A stretch of DNA of 64,000 bases from Rufibacter radiotolerans (GCF_001078055.1 NZ_CP010777.1:3005001-3069000); one strand, 5' to 3'; positions 45,615-54,951 are shown, counted from the stretch's first letter. Notes: generated by a model not told the origin, from the letters alone. Made by a program: numbers and translations.

Positions 45615-45993
45615 AGTGTAAAAGGTTTAGGTATAGTGCTACTAATTGGCGCAAAATCTTAAGATGCTACCCTTTGAGAGTATCCCATAGAGCAACTCTT
45701 TTATGGCCAAGGGCATAAAAGAGAAGTACAATTATATTTAAAAATTGTTAGATATTTATTTCAAAGAAAGAAATAATTAAACTAAAATATTGGCAAAGTG
45801 CCTAAATTTCAAAATATGGCCCTTTTCTATATATGTACAGTAGATACTCTCATCGCCATACGATACTCCCAAATTGGGCAAATGGTTACTAAAATGCATA
45901 GAATATTGTTTAATAAATTACCTGCCACGGGTGCAGAAAATGGTATGTTTTTATTTTGATACCTTTGCAGTCTTAAACACGAGTATAAAAACC
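45615..45993. other. AT-rich divergent promoter region
   Basis: About 380 bases, very AT-rich, between divergent genes (PorE-like and engB). A -7 type TACCTTTG lies at 45960-45967 before engB. Nothing else is seen. Confidence 0.6.
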
Positions 45994-46602
45994 ATGGTCA
46001 TTAAAGAAGCAAAGTTTGTCACCAGTAATACCCGCGCTGACTTATGCCCGCAGACGGATTTACCGGAATATGCCTTTATAGGCCGCTCAAATGTAGGAAA
46101 GTCTTCCTTAATAAACACACTTACCAATAGACTGAAGCTGGCCAAGACCTCCTCTTTCCCGGGAAAGACCCAGTTGATCAACCATTTTCTCATTAATGAT
46201 GACTGGTATCTGGTAGATTTACCGGGCTACGGCTGGGCCAAGGTAAGCAAGGAATCACGGGAGACGTGGCGCAAAATGATCAACTTTTACCTGCGCAACC
46301 GCCCTAACCTGGCCTGCGTGTTTGTATTGATTGACTCCCGGCTGCCGCCACAGAAGCCAGATCTTGAATTTATGGAGCAACTTGGAACCATGGGGGTACC
46401 TTTTGTGCTTATCTTCACAAAGATTGACAAGCAGTCTAAAATAAAGACGGAGGCCAATATTGCCTTGTTTATGAAGACGCTGAAGGAAACCTGGGAGGAA
46501 CCTCCCATGTATATGACCAGTTCCTCTACTACCAAAGAGGGCCGCGAGGAAATCCTTCAGTTCATAAGTGACGTAAACCGCCGTTACAATGAAGAACGTT
46601 AA
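45994..46602 (+). CDS. engB: Ribosome biogenesis GTPase YsxC/EngB
   Basis: 202 residues. Small GTPase that helps assemble the large ribosomal subunit. G1 is GRSNVGKSSLIN near 29-40, then SSFPGKTQLINHF near 52-64, G3 LVDLPGYGWAKV near 75-86, and G4 IFTKIDK near 141-147. The ATG at 45994 (MVIKEAKFVTSNTR) fits the family; a longer frame from 45874 lacks support. Confidence 0.96.
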   Translation: MVIKEAKFVTSNTRADLCPQTDLPEYAFIGRSNVGKSSLINTLTNRLKLAKTSSFPGKTQLINHFLINDDWYLVDLPGYGWAKVSKESRETWRKMINFYLRNRPNLACVFVLIDSRLPPQKPDLEFMEQLGTMGVPFVLIFTKIDKQSKIKTEANIALFMKTLKETWEEPPMYMTSSSTTKEGREEILQFISDVNRRYNEER

Positions 46603-46642
46603 GCGTTAAGAGTCCTTTACCAGTCTATTTATTTCTACTAAA

Positions 46643-47023
46643 ATGAAAGTAAGAAACACACTAGTAGTTGCCTTTTTTGTTTTCTTTGCCGCCGGAGCAT
46701 TTGCTTTGCCTGGCGCTACCCCCGCCTATGTGCAGACTGGCAAGTTACCGGTAGCTGAACATTACCCCGGCGGCCAGGATTCTTTGGTGGCGCATTTGCA
46801 GCGCAGCATCCAGTATCCGGCCCTGGCCAAGCGTAACCGCACCATGGGTACTTGCATTGTTGGCTTCACCCTCACAGATGAAGGAGCCATCACCAATGTG
46901 AAGATCCTGAAGGAAGTGGGCGGCGGCCTGGGCCAGGAAGCGGTACGGGTAGTGAAACTCCTTAAATTCAAAGCCCCCGGTTACAGCCAGCAATACAGTG
47001 TTCCGGTAAACTTCAAACTCTAA
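46643..47023 (+). CDS. TonB C-terminal domain-like exported protein
   Basis: 126 residues. Signal peptide to about 22 (AGAFALPG), then a TonB_C-like fold: GGQDSLVAHLQRSIQYPALAKRNR near 46-68, GTCIVGFTLTDEGAITNVKI near 70-89, and a final VPVNFKL strand. It lacks the TonB membrane anchor, so it may act in the periplasm rather than as a full energy transducer. It lies 40 bases after engB, same direction. Confidence 0.85.
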   Translation: MKVRNTLVVAFFVFFAAGAFALPGATPAYVQTGKLPVAEHYPGGQDSLVAHLQRSIQYPALAKRNRTMGTCIVGFTLTDEGAITNVKILKEVGGGLGQEAVRVVKLLKFKAPGYSQQYSVPVNFKL

Positions 47024-47049
47024 ATTAACCTCATAATCAACTTTTCCCT

Positions 47050-47547
47050 ATGCCGTTTGACTTGAAAGAGATCGCTTCTATTTCCGGTATGCCGGGCTTA
47101 TACAAAATCATAGCCCCTACCCGTAGCGGAATTATTGTAGAAAGCCTCGCTGAAAAGCCAGTAAGGAGTGTAGCGCAGTCACGTAACCGCGTTTCCATTC
47201 TGCAAGAAATTTCCATGTATACCAATGATGAGGAGCAGACTGTTCCTTTGGCAGACATATTTGACAAAATCAGAGAGCAGTACGGCTCTGATTTGCCGGT
47301 AAATGCCAAGTCAAGCAGCCAGGAGCTATCTTCTTTTATGGAAACGGTACTCCCAGACTATGACCGGGAGCGGGTGTACAGCTCAGACATGAAGAAACTG
47401 GTGCAGTGGTACCAAACCGTAAACCAGTTTGTGCCTTACTCTCAGGAAACTGTGTCTGAGGCTGCTACAGAAGCAGCCACCGAGGTAGAAGCAGCCACTG
47501 AGACAGAAGCTGAACCAGCCAAGAAAAAGAAGTCTTCGGCTAAATAG
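47050..47547 (+). CDS. DUF5606 family protein
   Basis: 165 residues. The first 125 residues (MPFDLKEIASISGMPGLYKI and onward, with SQSRNRVSILQEISMYTND-type stretch near 45-60) match the DUF5606 family, found in Bacteroidota. The C-terminal 40 residues are an Ala/Glu/Thr-rich tail ending KKKKSSAK, with no fold. Function unknown. It lies 26 bases after the TonB-like gene. Confidence 0.85.
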   Translation: MPFDLKEIASISGMPGLYKIIAPTRSGIIVESLAEKPVRSVAQSRNRVSILQEISMYTNDEEQTVPLADIFDKIREQYGSDLPVNAKSSSQELSSFMETVLPDYDRERVYSSDMKKLVQWYQTVNQFVPYSQETVSEAATEAATEVEAATETEAEPAKKKKSSAK

Positions 47548-47561
47548 GTAACTGCTTACCG

Positions 47562-47615
47562 CCATATAACAGAAGAGGCCCCTGCCAGTTGGCAGGGGCC
47601 TCTTCTGTTATATGG
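47562..47615. terminator. Perfect 26-bp palindrome between convergent genes
   Basis: Left arm begins CCATATAACAGAAGAGGCCC, right arm is its exact inverse, with only two bases at the centre. It has no T-tract and differs from both palindrome classes. It lies between the DUF5606 gene and fbp. Confidence 0.8.
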
Positions 47616-47648
47616 GCCGGTTACTGGAACACAGGCGCCTCTTGCGGT

Positions 47649-48677
47649 CTATACCAACTGAGTGTTGCGGACCGGACGGGCCACCAGCAGGCTCTCCACC
47701 TCTTCTACCATCTCCTTGGAGCCGATATAGAAGGTGCACCGCTGGTGCAGGTCAGAAGGCTGAATCTCCAGAATACGCTGTCTTCCGTCTGAGGCCTTTC
47801 CGCCTGCCTGTTCTACTATGAAAGACAAGGCGTTGCACTCATATAACAACCGCAGCTTTCCGCCCGGCGACTTTAAGGTATTGGGGTACATATAGATACC
47901 ACCCTTAAGCAGGTTCCGGTGGAAGTCCGCCACCAGGGAGCCAATGTAGCGGGCGGCGTAGTTGCGTACGCGGCAAAGCTCTATGTAGTCTTTTATGGCT
48001 TCGGGGAAGTAATTGTAGCCGCCCTCGTTCACTGAGTAGATGCTACCGTTCTTGGGGGTGGTGATATTGGGGTGCGAAAGGAAGAATTCGCCCAGCGAGG
48101 TCTCATAGGTAAACCCGTTCACGCCGTTGCCGGTGGTGTAAACCAGCATGGTGCTGGAGCCATAAATAATATAGCCGGCGGCCACCTGCTCGGTACCTTT
48201 CTGGAAGCAGTCTTCAATGGTACCTTCGGTGCCCAGCTCAGAGATGCGTCTGTAAATAGAGAAGATGGTACCAATAGACACGTTCACGTCAATGTTAGAC
48301 GAACCGTCCAGAGGGTCAATGGCGACAATGTATTTCCCTTTGAGGTTACCGGTCTGGATCACCTCATCCTCTTCTTCAGAAATAATGGTGCAAACCTCCC
48401 CGCCGTTCCGGAGCGCCCTTATGAAACGAATATTTGCAACCACATCTAATTTTTGCTGTTCTTCGCCCTGCACATTCTGTTTGCCGTAGGCTCCTCCAAT
48501 ATCTGTGAGGCCCGCATGGTTGATAGCACGGTTTACAATTTTAGCCGCCAGCGCTATATCACGCAGTAACTGAGACAGTTCACCGGTGGCATAAGGAAAA
48601 TCCTCTTGCTTCCGCATAATGAACCGGTCTAGCGTGGTGCCAACCGGAAGAGCCAGGTTTTCTTTGATATTGTTCAT
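47649..48677 (-). CDS. fbp: Fructose-1,6-bisphosphatase class I
   Basis: 342 residues. Removes the 1-phosphate of FBP in gluconeogenesis. The metal and substrate motif [17 protein letters not shown] near 124-140, GYIIYGSST near 185, and GGIYMYPN near 285 are present. The ATG at 48675-48677 ([13 protein letters not shown]) is preferred over an upstream frame start. It diverges from lysC. Confidence 0.96.
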   Translation of the reverse strand: MNNIKENLALPVGTTLDRFIMRKQEDFPYATGELSQLLRDIALAAKIVNRAINHAGLTDIGGAYGKQNVQGEEQQKLDVVANIRFIRALRNGGEVCTIISEEEDEVIQTGNLKGKYIVAIDPLDGSSNIDVNVSIGTIFSIYRRISELGTEGTIEDCFQKGTEQVAAGYIIYGSSTMLVYTTGNGVNGFTYETSLGEFFLSHPNITTPKNGSIYSVNEGGYNYFPEAIKDYIELCRVRNYAARYIGSLVADFHRNLLKGGIYMYPNTLKSPGGKLRLLYECNALSFIVEQAGGKASDGRQRILEIQPSDLHQRCTFYIGSKEMVEEVESLLVARPVRNTQLV

Positions 48678-48731
48678 AGGAAAGATGTTAAAGGATAAGG
48701 GGATTAGTGTGTACGGCAAGTAAATCAATTA

Positions 48732-48748
48732 CAAAAATAATAATTTTG
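48732..48748. promoter_or_regulatory. Back-to-back -7 elements between fbp and lysC
   Basis: Plus-strand TAATTTTG at 48741-48748 and minus-strand TATTTTTG at 48732-48739, one base apart. Both match TAnnTTTG. -33 elements are not clear. Confidence 0.4.
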
Positions 48749-48800
48749 ACCGGATTAAAAATTCGGCTATTACCATTTTTAATAAAACGAAGGGCAATTA

Positions 48801-50078
48801 ATGATAGTTTATAAATTCGGCGGCGCTTCTGTAAAAGACGCGGCGGCGTTTAGAAACCTCTTCCAGATTTTGCGGGGTCTTCCTAAGAACGCAAACCCAC
48901 TGGTTGTGGTTTCGGCCATGGGCAAGACCACCAATGCGTTGGAGATGTGTTTTGGGCAAGCGTTTAAAGGAGAAAGCTACGCCGCGGCGGTGCAGGAAAC
49001 CCGCCAGTACCATGACCAGATCCTGCGCGAGCTTTTCCCAGACCCCAACCACCACGTCTATGAGGCGGTAAGCAGCCAGTTCGCGCAGCTGGAAAAAACC
49101 TTACACCAGACCCAGCCCCGGGAGTTTGACCGGCAGTATGACCAGGTCATTAGCATAGGCGAACTTTTATCCAGCCTTATCCTGCACCATTATCTCTGCC
49201 AGCAAGGCTACCAGAACCAGTGGCTGGACGCCCGCGATTACCTCCGCACCGATGATACGTGGCGCGAGGCCCGCCTGGACTGGGCTTGGACCGAGCGGGA
49301 GATCGCCAGCAAACTGCCTCCTATCCTGGAGAAAATGGCCGCCGTGACCCAGGGCTTTATTGGGCGTACCGCCAATGGCCAGACGACCACCCTGGGCCGC
49401 GAGGGTTCAGACTTCAGTGCCGCCATCTTTGCCTATTGCCTGCAGGCCCCGGCCCTCACCATCTGGAAAGACGTGCCCGGCCTACTCAATGCCGACCCCA
49501 AGCTGTTCAAGGACACCATCAGGTATGATGAGATCGCCTACCAGGAAGCCATTGAGATGGCCTACTACGGGGCCTCGGTTATTCACCCTAAAACGGTGCA
49601 GCCGCTGGCTAAACGGGGCATTCCGCTGTACATTAAATCTTTTCTGCACCCCGAGGAGCCGGGCACGGTCATCCACAACTGCCAGCATGACCGTATTGCG
49701 CCGGCCTATATTCTCAAGCAGAACCAGTGCCTGCTGTCTTTCCACACCAAAGACCTGGGGTTTATTACGGAGCAACAGCTGGGCACCATCTTCCAGGCCA
49801 TGGGCAGATACCGGCTCAAGATCAACATGATGCAGAACTCCGCTATCTCCTTCTCTGCCTGCGTAGACTTTGACCAGGCCAGAATAGACGGTCTCAAGGC
49901 AGACCTGGCCACTGAGTTCAACATCCTTTACAACCAACCCCTCTGGCTGTACACCATCAAAAACTATGACGAGCCAAGCCTGGAGAAGCTCACCGCCGGC
50001 AAGGAAATACTGCTGGAGCAGCGCAGCCGCCTAACGTTCCAGTTCGTTTGCCGTCCTCCGGAAAGTAAGAAATCCTAA
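48801..50078 (+). CDS. lysC: Aspartate kinase
   Basis: 425 residues. Phosphorylates aspartate in the first step of lysine, threonine and methionine biosynthesis. Kinase motifs KFGGASVKD near 4-12, GREGSDFSAAIFA near 200-212 and DVPGLLNADP near 226-235; regulatory ACT-like region from about 305. The family is usually monofunctional at this size. Regulation by end products is not readable here. Confidence 0.94.
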   Translation: MIVYKFGGASVKDAAAFRNLFQILRGLPKNANPLVVVSAMGKTTNALEMCFGQAFKGESYAAAVQETRQYHDQILRELFPDPNHHVYEAVSSQFAQLEKTLHQTQPREFDRQYDQVISIGELLSSLILHHYLCQQGYQNQWLDARDYLRTDDTWREARLDWAWTEREIASKLPPILEKMAAVTQGFIGRTANGQTTTLGREGSDFSAAIFAYCLQAPALTIWKDVPGLLNADPKLFKDTIRYDEIAYQEAIEMAYYGASVIHPKTVQPLAKRGIPLYIKSFLHPEEPGTVIHNCQHDRIAPAYILKQNQCLLSFHTKDLGFITEQQLGTIFQAMGRYRLKINMMQNSAISFSACVDFDQARIDGLKADLATEFNILYNQPLWLYTIKNYDEPSLEKLTAGKEILLEQRSRLTFQFVCRPPESKKS

Positions 50079-50084
50079 GTTTGT

Positions 50085-50120
50085 GTTTTAAGGCCGTTTT
50101 CCGGAAAACGGCCTTAAAAC
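50085..50120. repeat. Class 1 palindrome, perfect
   Basis: GTTTTAAGGCCGTTTTCC and its exact inverse. It lies six bases after the lysC stop codon, followed by GGGTTTTCCC. Confidence 0.88.
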
Positions 50121-50198
50121 GGGTTTTCCCGTTCGGCTTAAATCGCCTTTGGGATGGAAGGCGGTATACTCCAGGAACAGGAACATCTTTCAACTTGT

Positions 50199-50230
50199 TT
50201 TGCAGAAAGAGCCTGGGTGTCGTACCTTTG
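50199..50230 (+). promoter_or_regulatory. Promoter of the 2-Cys peroxiredoxin
   Basis: TTTG at 50199-50202, 20 bases, TACCTTTG at 50223-50230. This is the full Bacteroidota pattern. Transcription would start near 50237, giving a leader of about 60 bases. Confidence 0.75.
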
Positions 50231-50297
50231 CGGCATGAACGCGCATGCTCCTTTACAGGGTGTGCATCATGTAATTACTTAAACTTTTAAAAAGACC

Positions 50298-50927
50298 ATG
50301 GCAGTATTAATAGGTAAAAAAGCCCCTTCTTTCAAAGCAACCGCCGTTGTTGACGGTGAGTTTGAGGAGGATTTCTCATTAGAGCAGTACATTGGCAAGC
50401 AGCACGTGGTGTTCTTCTTCTACCCCCTGGATTTCACGTTTGTGTGCCCTACGGAGATTATCGCGTTCCAGGACCGTCTGGAAGATTTCAAGCGCAAGAA
50501 CGTGGCCGTGGTAGGTTGCTCCGTTGACTCCCATTTCTCGCACTGGGCCTGGTTGAACACCCCCCGCGACAAAGGTGGTATTGAAGGCGTTACCTACCCG
50601 TTGGTAGCCGACAACTCTAAGACCATTGCCAAGAACTTTGATGTTCTGGCCGGTGACTATGACTACAATGACCAGGGTGAATTGATCTTCGTGGGTGACC
50701 CAGTAGCTTACCGCGGCCTGTTCCTGATTGACAAGCACGGCGTAGTGCGTCACCAGGTGGTGAACGACCTTCCGTTGGGCCGCAGCATTGATGAGGCTCT
50801 GCGCATGGTTGATGCCCTGCAGTACTTTGAAGAAAAAGGCGAAGTTTGCCCAGCCAACTGGGAAGAAGGAAAAGAAGCCATGCAGGCTACCCGCGAGGGT
50901 GTTTCCAGCTACCTGGCTGCTAACTAA
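50298..50927 (+). CDS. 2-Cys peroxiredoxin (AhpC/TSA type)
   Basis: 209 residues. Thioredoxin-fold peroxidase with peroxidatic Cys in PLDFTFVCPTEI near 51 and resolving Cys in EVCPANWEEG near 182. Reduces H2O2 and alkyl peroxides. It is a different family from the 1-Cys enzyme at 12990. Its promoter is the best match in the window, so it is probably well expressed. Confidence 0.95.
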   Translation: MAVLIGKKAPSFKATAVVDGEFEEDFSLEQYIGKQHVVFFFYPLDFTFVCPTEIIAFQDRLEDFKRKNVAVVGCSVDSHFSHWAWLNTPRDKGGIEGVTYPLVADNSKTIAKNFDVLAGDYDYNDQGELIFVGDPVAYRGLFLIDKHGVVRHQVVNDLPLGRSIDEALRMVDALQYFEEKGEVCPANWEEGKEAMQATREGVSSYLAAN

Positions 50928-50949
50928 TCTGGTTAAACCACCCTACCTT

Positions 50950-50981
50950 AAAAGCCTCTCTGCAAAGGAGAGGCTTTTTTA
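50950..50981 (+). terminator. Intrinsic terminator after peroxiredoxin
   Basis: AAAAGCCTCTC, loop, GAGAGGCTTTTTT: an ordinary rho-independent terminator. Confidence 0.88.
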
Positions 50982-51030
50982 TTTCCCGCTTGTTGGTCCT
51001 CCAGATCATAATCTCATTTTCAACCCGTTT

Positions 51031-51070
51031 CTGTTTTAAGCCTGTTTTCTGGAAAAGAGGCTTAAAACGT
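51031..51070. repeat. Class 1 double-word palindrome
   Basis: CTGTTTTAAGCCTGTTTTCT and inverse ending GGCTTAAAACG. It follows an ordinary terminator, so it is not needed to end the message. Confidence 0.75.
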
Positions 51071-51156
51071 CATGATTTTTCACCTGGCCGTATAGCCAAA
51101 CCCTGAGGTGTTTCGTTATTTAACAGGTGCGGCCCTGCAAAATACCCCGAAGGCCG

Positions 51157-51164
51157 TACCTTTG
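51157..51164 (+). promoter_or_regulatory. -7 element of the waaA-rsgA operon
   Basis: TACCTTTG, 77 bases before the waaA start. No clear -33 element. Confidence 0.45.
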
Positions 51165-51241
51165 CAGTGAACCGGGTCACCTCCTACTGTAGGAAGGTAT
51201 TAAATGTTTCCCCCCATTTTATACTTTTTAACCCCACCAAG

Positions 51242-52498
51242 ATGTCTACTATTTTATACGAAGTTGGAATTCGGGCGTATGGCCTGGGCGTGCGGCTGGC
51301 GGCTCCTTTTGTGCCCAAGGCGGCCCTATGGGTCAAGGGCCGAAAAGATATCTTTCAGGAGATAAGAGAGAAACTCAAAGGCAATACCGCCCCGTTGGCC
51401 TGGTTCCACTGCGCCAGCTTAGGCGAGTTTGAGCAAGGCCGTCCGCTCATGGAAGCCTTCAAAGAGAAATTCCCTGACTTTAAGATCGTGCTTACCTTCT
51501 TCTCCCCTTCGGGGTATGAGGTGCGCAAAAACTACCCCGGCGCCGATTTCATTTTTTACCTACCCCTTGACACTGACCACAACGCCCGCTGCTTTGTCTC
51601 TTTGGTAAAGCCCAAGCTGGCCGTGTTTGTGAAGTACGAGTTCTGGCACCATTACACCAAGGCGCTGCGCAAACGGCATATTCCCATGTTCTCGGTGTCA
51701 GCTATTTTCAGGCCCAACCAGGTTTATTTTAGAAAGGGTGGCGGCTTTTACCGCCGAATTCTGGAGCGCTTCTCGCACATCTACACCCAGAACCAGGAAT
51801 CACTGGAATTGCTGGCCGGCCTTGACTTTAGTAAGGTGAGCCTGGCCGGCGATACCCGCGTGGACCGGGTGCTGCAAACCGCCGAAAAGGCGGCGCCCAT
51901 CCCGGTGGCCCAGGCCTTTAAAGGCAGTGACCCGGTGATGGTGATTGGGAGCAGCTGGCCCCAGGACCTGAAAGTGCTGGTACCCTTTATGCAGGGAGAG
52001 TTGGCCACCCTTAAGTTTATCCTGGCGCCTCATGAGATCAAAGAACATGAGTTAGCCGAACTGGAAGCCCAGTTCCCGGCCAAGGCCATTCGGTTCTCCC
52101 AAGCAGACCCAGCCACCGTGGCCAACTACCGCCTGTTGCTCATAGACAACATTGGCATGCTCTCCAGCCTCTACCAGTACGCGAATTACGCCTACGTGGG
52201 CGGCGCCTTTGGGAAGGGGCTGCACAATACCCTGGAGCCCGCGGCCTTTGGGCCACCCATCTTTTTTGGGCCCAAATACGCCAAGTTCCAGGAAGCCATA
52301 GACCTGGTGGAGATAGGCGCCGCGTTCCCGGTGCACTCTGCGCAGGAACTGAGCAAAGCCTTTAAAGCGCTGGAAGAAAACCCTTCGGCGAGAGCCAACA
52401 TCAAAACCAATATCCAGGAGTACCTGAAAAAACAGGCCGGCGCCACCGAACGTATCTTAACGGCGTTGGAATATTGGTTACCTTCGCGGCAAGCATGA
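51242..52498 (+). CDS. waaA: Kdo transferase (lipid A glycosylation)
   Basis: 418 residues. Moves Kdo onto lipid A precursors at the inner membrane. N-terminal hydrophobic segment, FHCASLGEFEQGRPL near 57-71 with the catalytic Glu, KYEFWHHY near 133-140, and GGAFGKGLHNTLEPAAFG near 318-335, all typical of WaaA. The ATG at 51242 (MSTILYEVG) fits; an upstream frame start at 51167 does not. It overlaps rsgA by four bases (ATGA). Confidence 0.93.
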   Translation: MSTILYEVGIRAYGLGVRLAAPFVPKAALWVKGRKDIFQEIREKLKGNTAPLAWFHCASLGEFEQGRPLMEAFKEKFPDFKIVLTFFSPSGYEVRKNYPGADFIFYLPLDTDHNARCFVSLVKPKLAVFVKYEFWHHYTKALRKRHIPMFSVSAIFRPNQVYFRKGGGFYRRILERFSHIYTQNQESLELLAGLDFSKVSLAGDTRVDRVLQTAEKAAPIPVAQAFKGSDPVMVIGSSWPQDLKVLVPFMQGELATLKFILAPHEIKEHELAELEAQFPAKAIRFSQADPATVANYRLLLIDNIGMLSSLYQYANYAYVGGAFGKGLHNTLEPAAFGPPIFFGPKYAKFQEAIDLVEIGAAFPVHSAQELSKAFKALEENPSARANIKTNIQEYLKKQAGATERILTALEYWLPSRQA

Positions 52499-53418
52499 CA
52501 GGCATAGTAATAAAATCAACCGGCTCTTGGTATCTGGTACGCTCGCTCCAGGGAGGGCAGCTGTACAAATGCCGCCTGCGCGGGAAGTTCAAGAACAAGG
52601 GGCTCAAGGTTAGCAACCCGTTGGCGGTAGGCGATGAGGTGACCATGGAACTGGAGGGCGGCGAGCACCAGGCCGTGATCACCGAAATAAAACCACGCCG
52701 CAACTACATCATCCGTAAATCAACCCATAAGGCGCACCACGCGCACATTGTGGCCTCTAACCTGGACGTGGCCTACCTGGTGGTCACGCTGGTATCTCCG
52801 CGCACCTCGTTCGGGTTCATTGACCGGTTTCTGGTAACCGCCGAGGCGTACCAGATTCCGGCTACGCTTTTGTTTAACAAGATTGACTTGTATGACGAAG
52901 AGGCACTGGCCTACATGAACCAGGTGATGGGCTTGTACGAGCGCATTGGCTACCCCTGCCTGCCGCTCTCGGCGCAAACCGGAGAGGGCCTGCCCGAGGT
53001 GCAGAAACTGTTGACCGGAAAAACCTCGCTGTTCACGGGCCACTCGGGGGTGGGTAAAAGCACGCTGGTGAATGCCCTGGTGCCTGACCTGGCCATCAAG
53101 ACCCAAGAAATCTCCTCGTTCTCAGACAAGGGCGTGCATACTACTACCTTCGCGGAGATGTTTGAGGTGGAACCCGGTACCTACCTAATTGACACCCCGG
53201 GCATCAAAGAACTGGGCGTGGTGGAGATGAAGAAGGAGGAGATTGGCCATTACTTCCCGGAGATGCGCGCGCTCCTCAACAAATGCCGGTTCAACAACTG
53301 CATCCATATCAATGAGCCGGGCTGCGCCGTGCAGGAGGCCGTGAAAAAAGGCAAAATCGCCCTGCCCCGCTATGAAAGCTACCTAAGCCTTCTCCAGGAC
53401 GAGGACTCGCACCGGTAA
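52495..53418 (+). CDS. rsgA: Ribosome small-subunit GTPase RsgA
   Basis: 307 residues. Circularly permuted GTPase that helps mature the 30S subunit. OB fold first (1-75), then G4 FNKIDLYDEE near 123-132, Walker A TGHSGVGKSTLVNAL near 181-195, DTPGIKELG near 241-249, and a C-terminal Zn knuckle (CRFNNCIHINEPGC near 265-278). The ATG at 52495 overlaps the waaA stop codon, so the two are translationally coupled. Confidence 0.95.
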   Translation: MTGIVIKSTGSWYLVRSLQGGQLYKCRLRGKFKNKGLKVSNPLAVGDEVTMELEGGEHQAVITEIKPRRNYIIRKSTHKAHHAHIVASNLDVAYLVVTLVSPRTSFGFIDRFLVTAEAYQIPATLLFNKIDLYDEEALAYMNQVMGLYERIGYPCLPLSAQTGEGLPEVQKLLTGKTSLFTGHSGVGKSTLVNALVPDLAIKTQEISSFSDKGVHTTTFAEMFEVEPGTYLIDTPGIKELGVVEMKKEEIGHYFPEMRALLNKCRFNNCIHINEPGCAVQEAVKKGKIALPRYESYLSLLQDEDSHR

Positions 53419-53487
53419 GGTAGAGTTCTGAGTCCAGAGTTTCTTCTTCAATGAATTTGATGGCTTTTCCAACCCGTTAGACATTTT

Positions 53488-53527
53488 CTGTTTTGGGGCT
53501 GTTTTGCGGAAAACAGGCTCAAAACGC
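53488..53527. repeat. Class 1 double-word palindrome
   Basis: CTGTTTTGGGGCTGTTTTGC and inverse ending GGCTCAAAACG, 70 bases after the rsgA stop codon. Confidence 0.75.
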
Positions 53528-53577
53528 CAGCATTGCCTCATCTCCTGAGGTCTCAAAGGGAAGAGTGAAAATTTCCG

Positions 53578-53585
53578 TATCTTTG
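53578..53585 (+). promoter_or_regulatory. -7 element upstream of the cyclophilin gene
   Basis: TATCTTTG, 73 bases before the start codon. No clear -33 element. Confidence 0.45.
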
Positions 53586-53658
53586 CGGACTGAAACAACG
53601 TTCTGAGGCAAGCTTAGCTTCTTTTGAACCGTTGCAACACCTATAAAAAACACACCAT

Positions 53659-54117
53659 ATGAAAACCGCAGAAATCCATACCGCGAAGGGCGTCATGAAA
53701 GTAGAATTCTACGAGAAAGACGCTCCTAAAACCGTGGAGAACTTCACCAAACTTGCCAAAGAAGGCTTCTATGACGGCCTTTCTTTTCACCGCGTATTGC
53801 CTGACTTCGTGATTCAGGGCGGCTGCCCTAATTCAAGAGAAGGCGCCAAAGGCGTGCCCGGCACCGGCGGACCAGGCTACAAAATTGACTGCGAGGTAAC
53901 CGGTGGCAATCAGTTCCATGACAAAGGCGTGTTGTCAATGGCCCACGCAGGCCGTAACACCGGCGGGTCTCAGTTCTTCATCTGCCACAGCCGTAACAAC
54001 ACCGCGCACTTGGACCGCAACCACACCTGCTTCGGGAAAGTGGTAGAAGGCCAGGATATCATTGATGACATCCGCCAGGGCGACCGCATTGAAAAAATTG
54101 TAGTGAACGAAGACTAA
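53659..54117 (+). CDS. ppiB: Peptidylprolyl isomerase, cyclophilin type
   Basis: 152 residues, cytoplasmic size with no signal peptide. Cis-trans prolyl isomerase with FHRVLPDFVIQGGCP near 46-60, GGSQFFICHSRNNTAHLD near 98-115 and HTCFGKVVEGQDIID near 118-133. All active-site Arg, Phe and His positions seem present. Confidence 0.95.
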   Translation: MKTAEIHTAKGVMKVEFYEKDAPKTVENFTKLAKEGFYDGLSFHRVLPDFVIQGGCPNSREGAKGVPGTGGPGYKIDCEVTGGNQFHDKGVLSMAHAGRNTGGSQFFICHSRNNTAHLDRNHTCFGKVVEGQDIIDDIRQGDRIEKIVVNED

Positions 54118-54118
54118 T

Positions 54119-54175
54119 TTATTGTTAATTGCCAATTGCTGGTCTAAAAACAATCAACAATTGACAATCAGCAAT
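54119..54175. repeat. Class 2 word palindrome, imperfect
   Basis: TTGTTAATTGCCAATTGCTG and CAATCAACAATTGACAATC then AGCAATC. Words match the palindrome at 20571-20632 but in a shuffled order. It begins just after the ppiB stop codon. Confidence 0.6.
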
Positions 54176-54176
54176 C

Positions 54177-54218
54177 AAAAAAGGCGAAGGACAGCAGCTG
54201 TCCTTCGCCTTTTTTTTT
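54177..54218. terminator. Two-way intrinsic terminator
   Basis: AAAAAAGGCGAAGGACAGC and GCTGTCCTTCGCCTTTTTTTTT. Runs of A and T on each side let it stop both ppiB and the convergent ZIP-like gene. Confidence 0.9.
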
Positions 54219-54951
54219 AGAGCAGCAGCAACAGGAGCGAGTAGGTGGTGGCCCCTATAAGAAAGGCGGAGAAGCGGCTTTCACGTTCTTCGGGGAGTTC
54301 TTCCTTGAGCACGTTGAGCACCACGCCGCCGGCCAGAAACGCCAGCAACAAAGCGGTGACCAGTTCCGTCACCTCTACTACCTGGCCTACGGCCCAACCC
54401 AGGGCCAGCGCCAGGACCAGAATCCAGCGGCCAGCATACCGGTAACGGTCTTTGTAGTGTTCGCGCAGGCCAAAGTCATTGACCAGAAAATGCAGCGCCA
54501 TAGCCGAGAAATAAAAGAACACCTCCTGCCAGTCCTGCTCCTCGCGCTTGTGCAGCAGGTAGCCAATCAGGGCATTGTACAGCCCAAAGGAAAGCACATG
54601 GATCCAGAAGACGGATGGAGGCGTGGCATTGCCGGTTCCCTTGCCGCCGCGCCTTGACCTAATGGCCATGCGCTCCAGCCCGTAAAATACCACCAGACCC
54701 GCTAAGGCCGTGAGGTACACATGATGCTTAAGGAAGAACAGCCCCTGGGAATGGGCGGCCTCCTGTACCTGCCCCTGCCCTTCCTGCAGTTCGGGGAACA
54801 AGTGCAGAAACACATAGGCCACAGATACGCCGCCGGCCCCCGAAAGCCAGATGCTGCGTGGTATCCCTTCCAGAAACTTAAGCTTGCCGGCAAACATGTG
54901 CACCAGCATTAAACCTAATAGCGGGAGCAGGCTCAGGAAAAAGTTTTGCAT
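54217..54951 (-). CDS. ZIP-like integral membrane protein
   Basis: 244 residues with about seven to eight membrane helices. The layout and the VAYVFLHLFPELQEG near 42-56 and His residues in the middle helices (HFLVNDFG near 155) resemble ZIP-type metal transporters, but the signature is weak, so another family of unknown transporters is possible. The ATG at 54949-54951 (MQNFFLSLLPLL) gives a good first helix. Confidence 0.65.
   Translation of the reverse strand: MQNFFLSLLPLLGLMLVHMFAGKLKFLEGIPRSIWLSGAGGVSVAYVFLHLFPELQEGQGQVQEAAHSQGLFFLKHHVYLTALAGLVVFYGLERMAIRSRRGGKGTGNATPPSVFWIHVLSFGLYNALIGYLLHKREEQDWQEVFFYFSAMALHFLVNDFGLREHYKDRYRYAGRWILVLALALGWAVGQVVEVTELVTALLLAFLAGGVVLNVLKEELPEERESRFSAFLIGATTYSLLLLLL

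Larger units (their letters stand above)
50928..51241. other. Gap between peroxiredoxin and waaA
   Basis: 314 bases with a terminator (50950-50981), a class 1 palindrome (51031-51070) and a -7 type TACCTTTG (51157-51164) that probably serves waaA. No gene. Confidence 0.7.
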
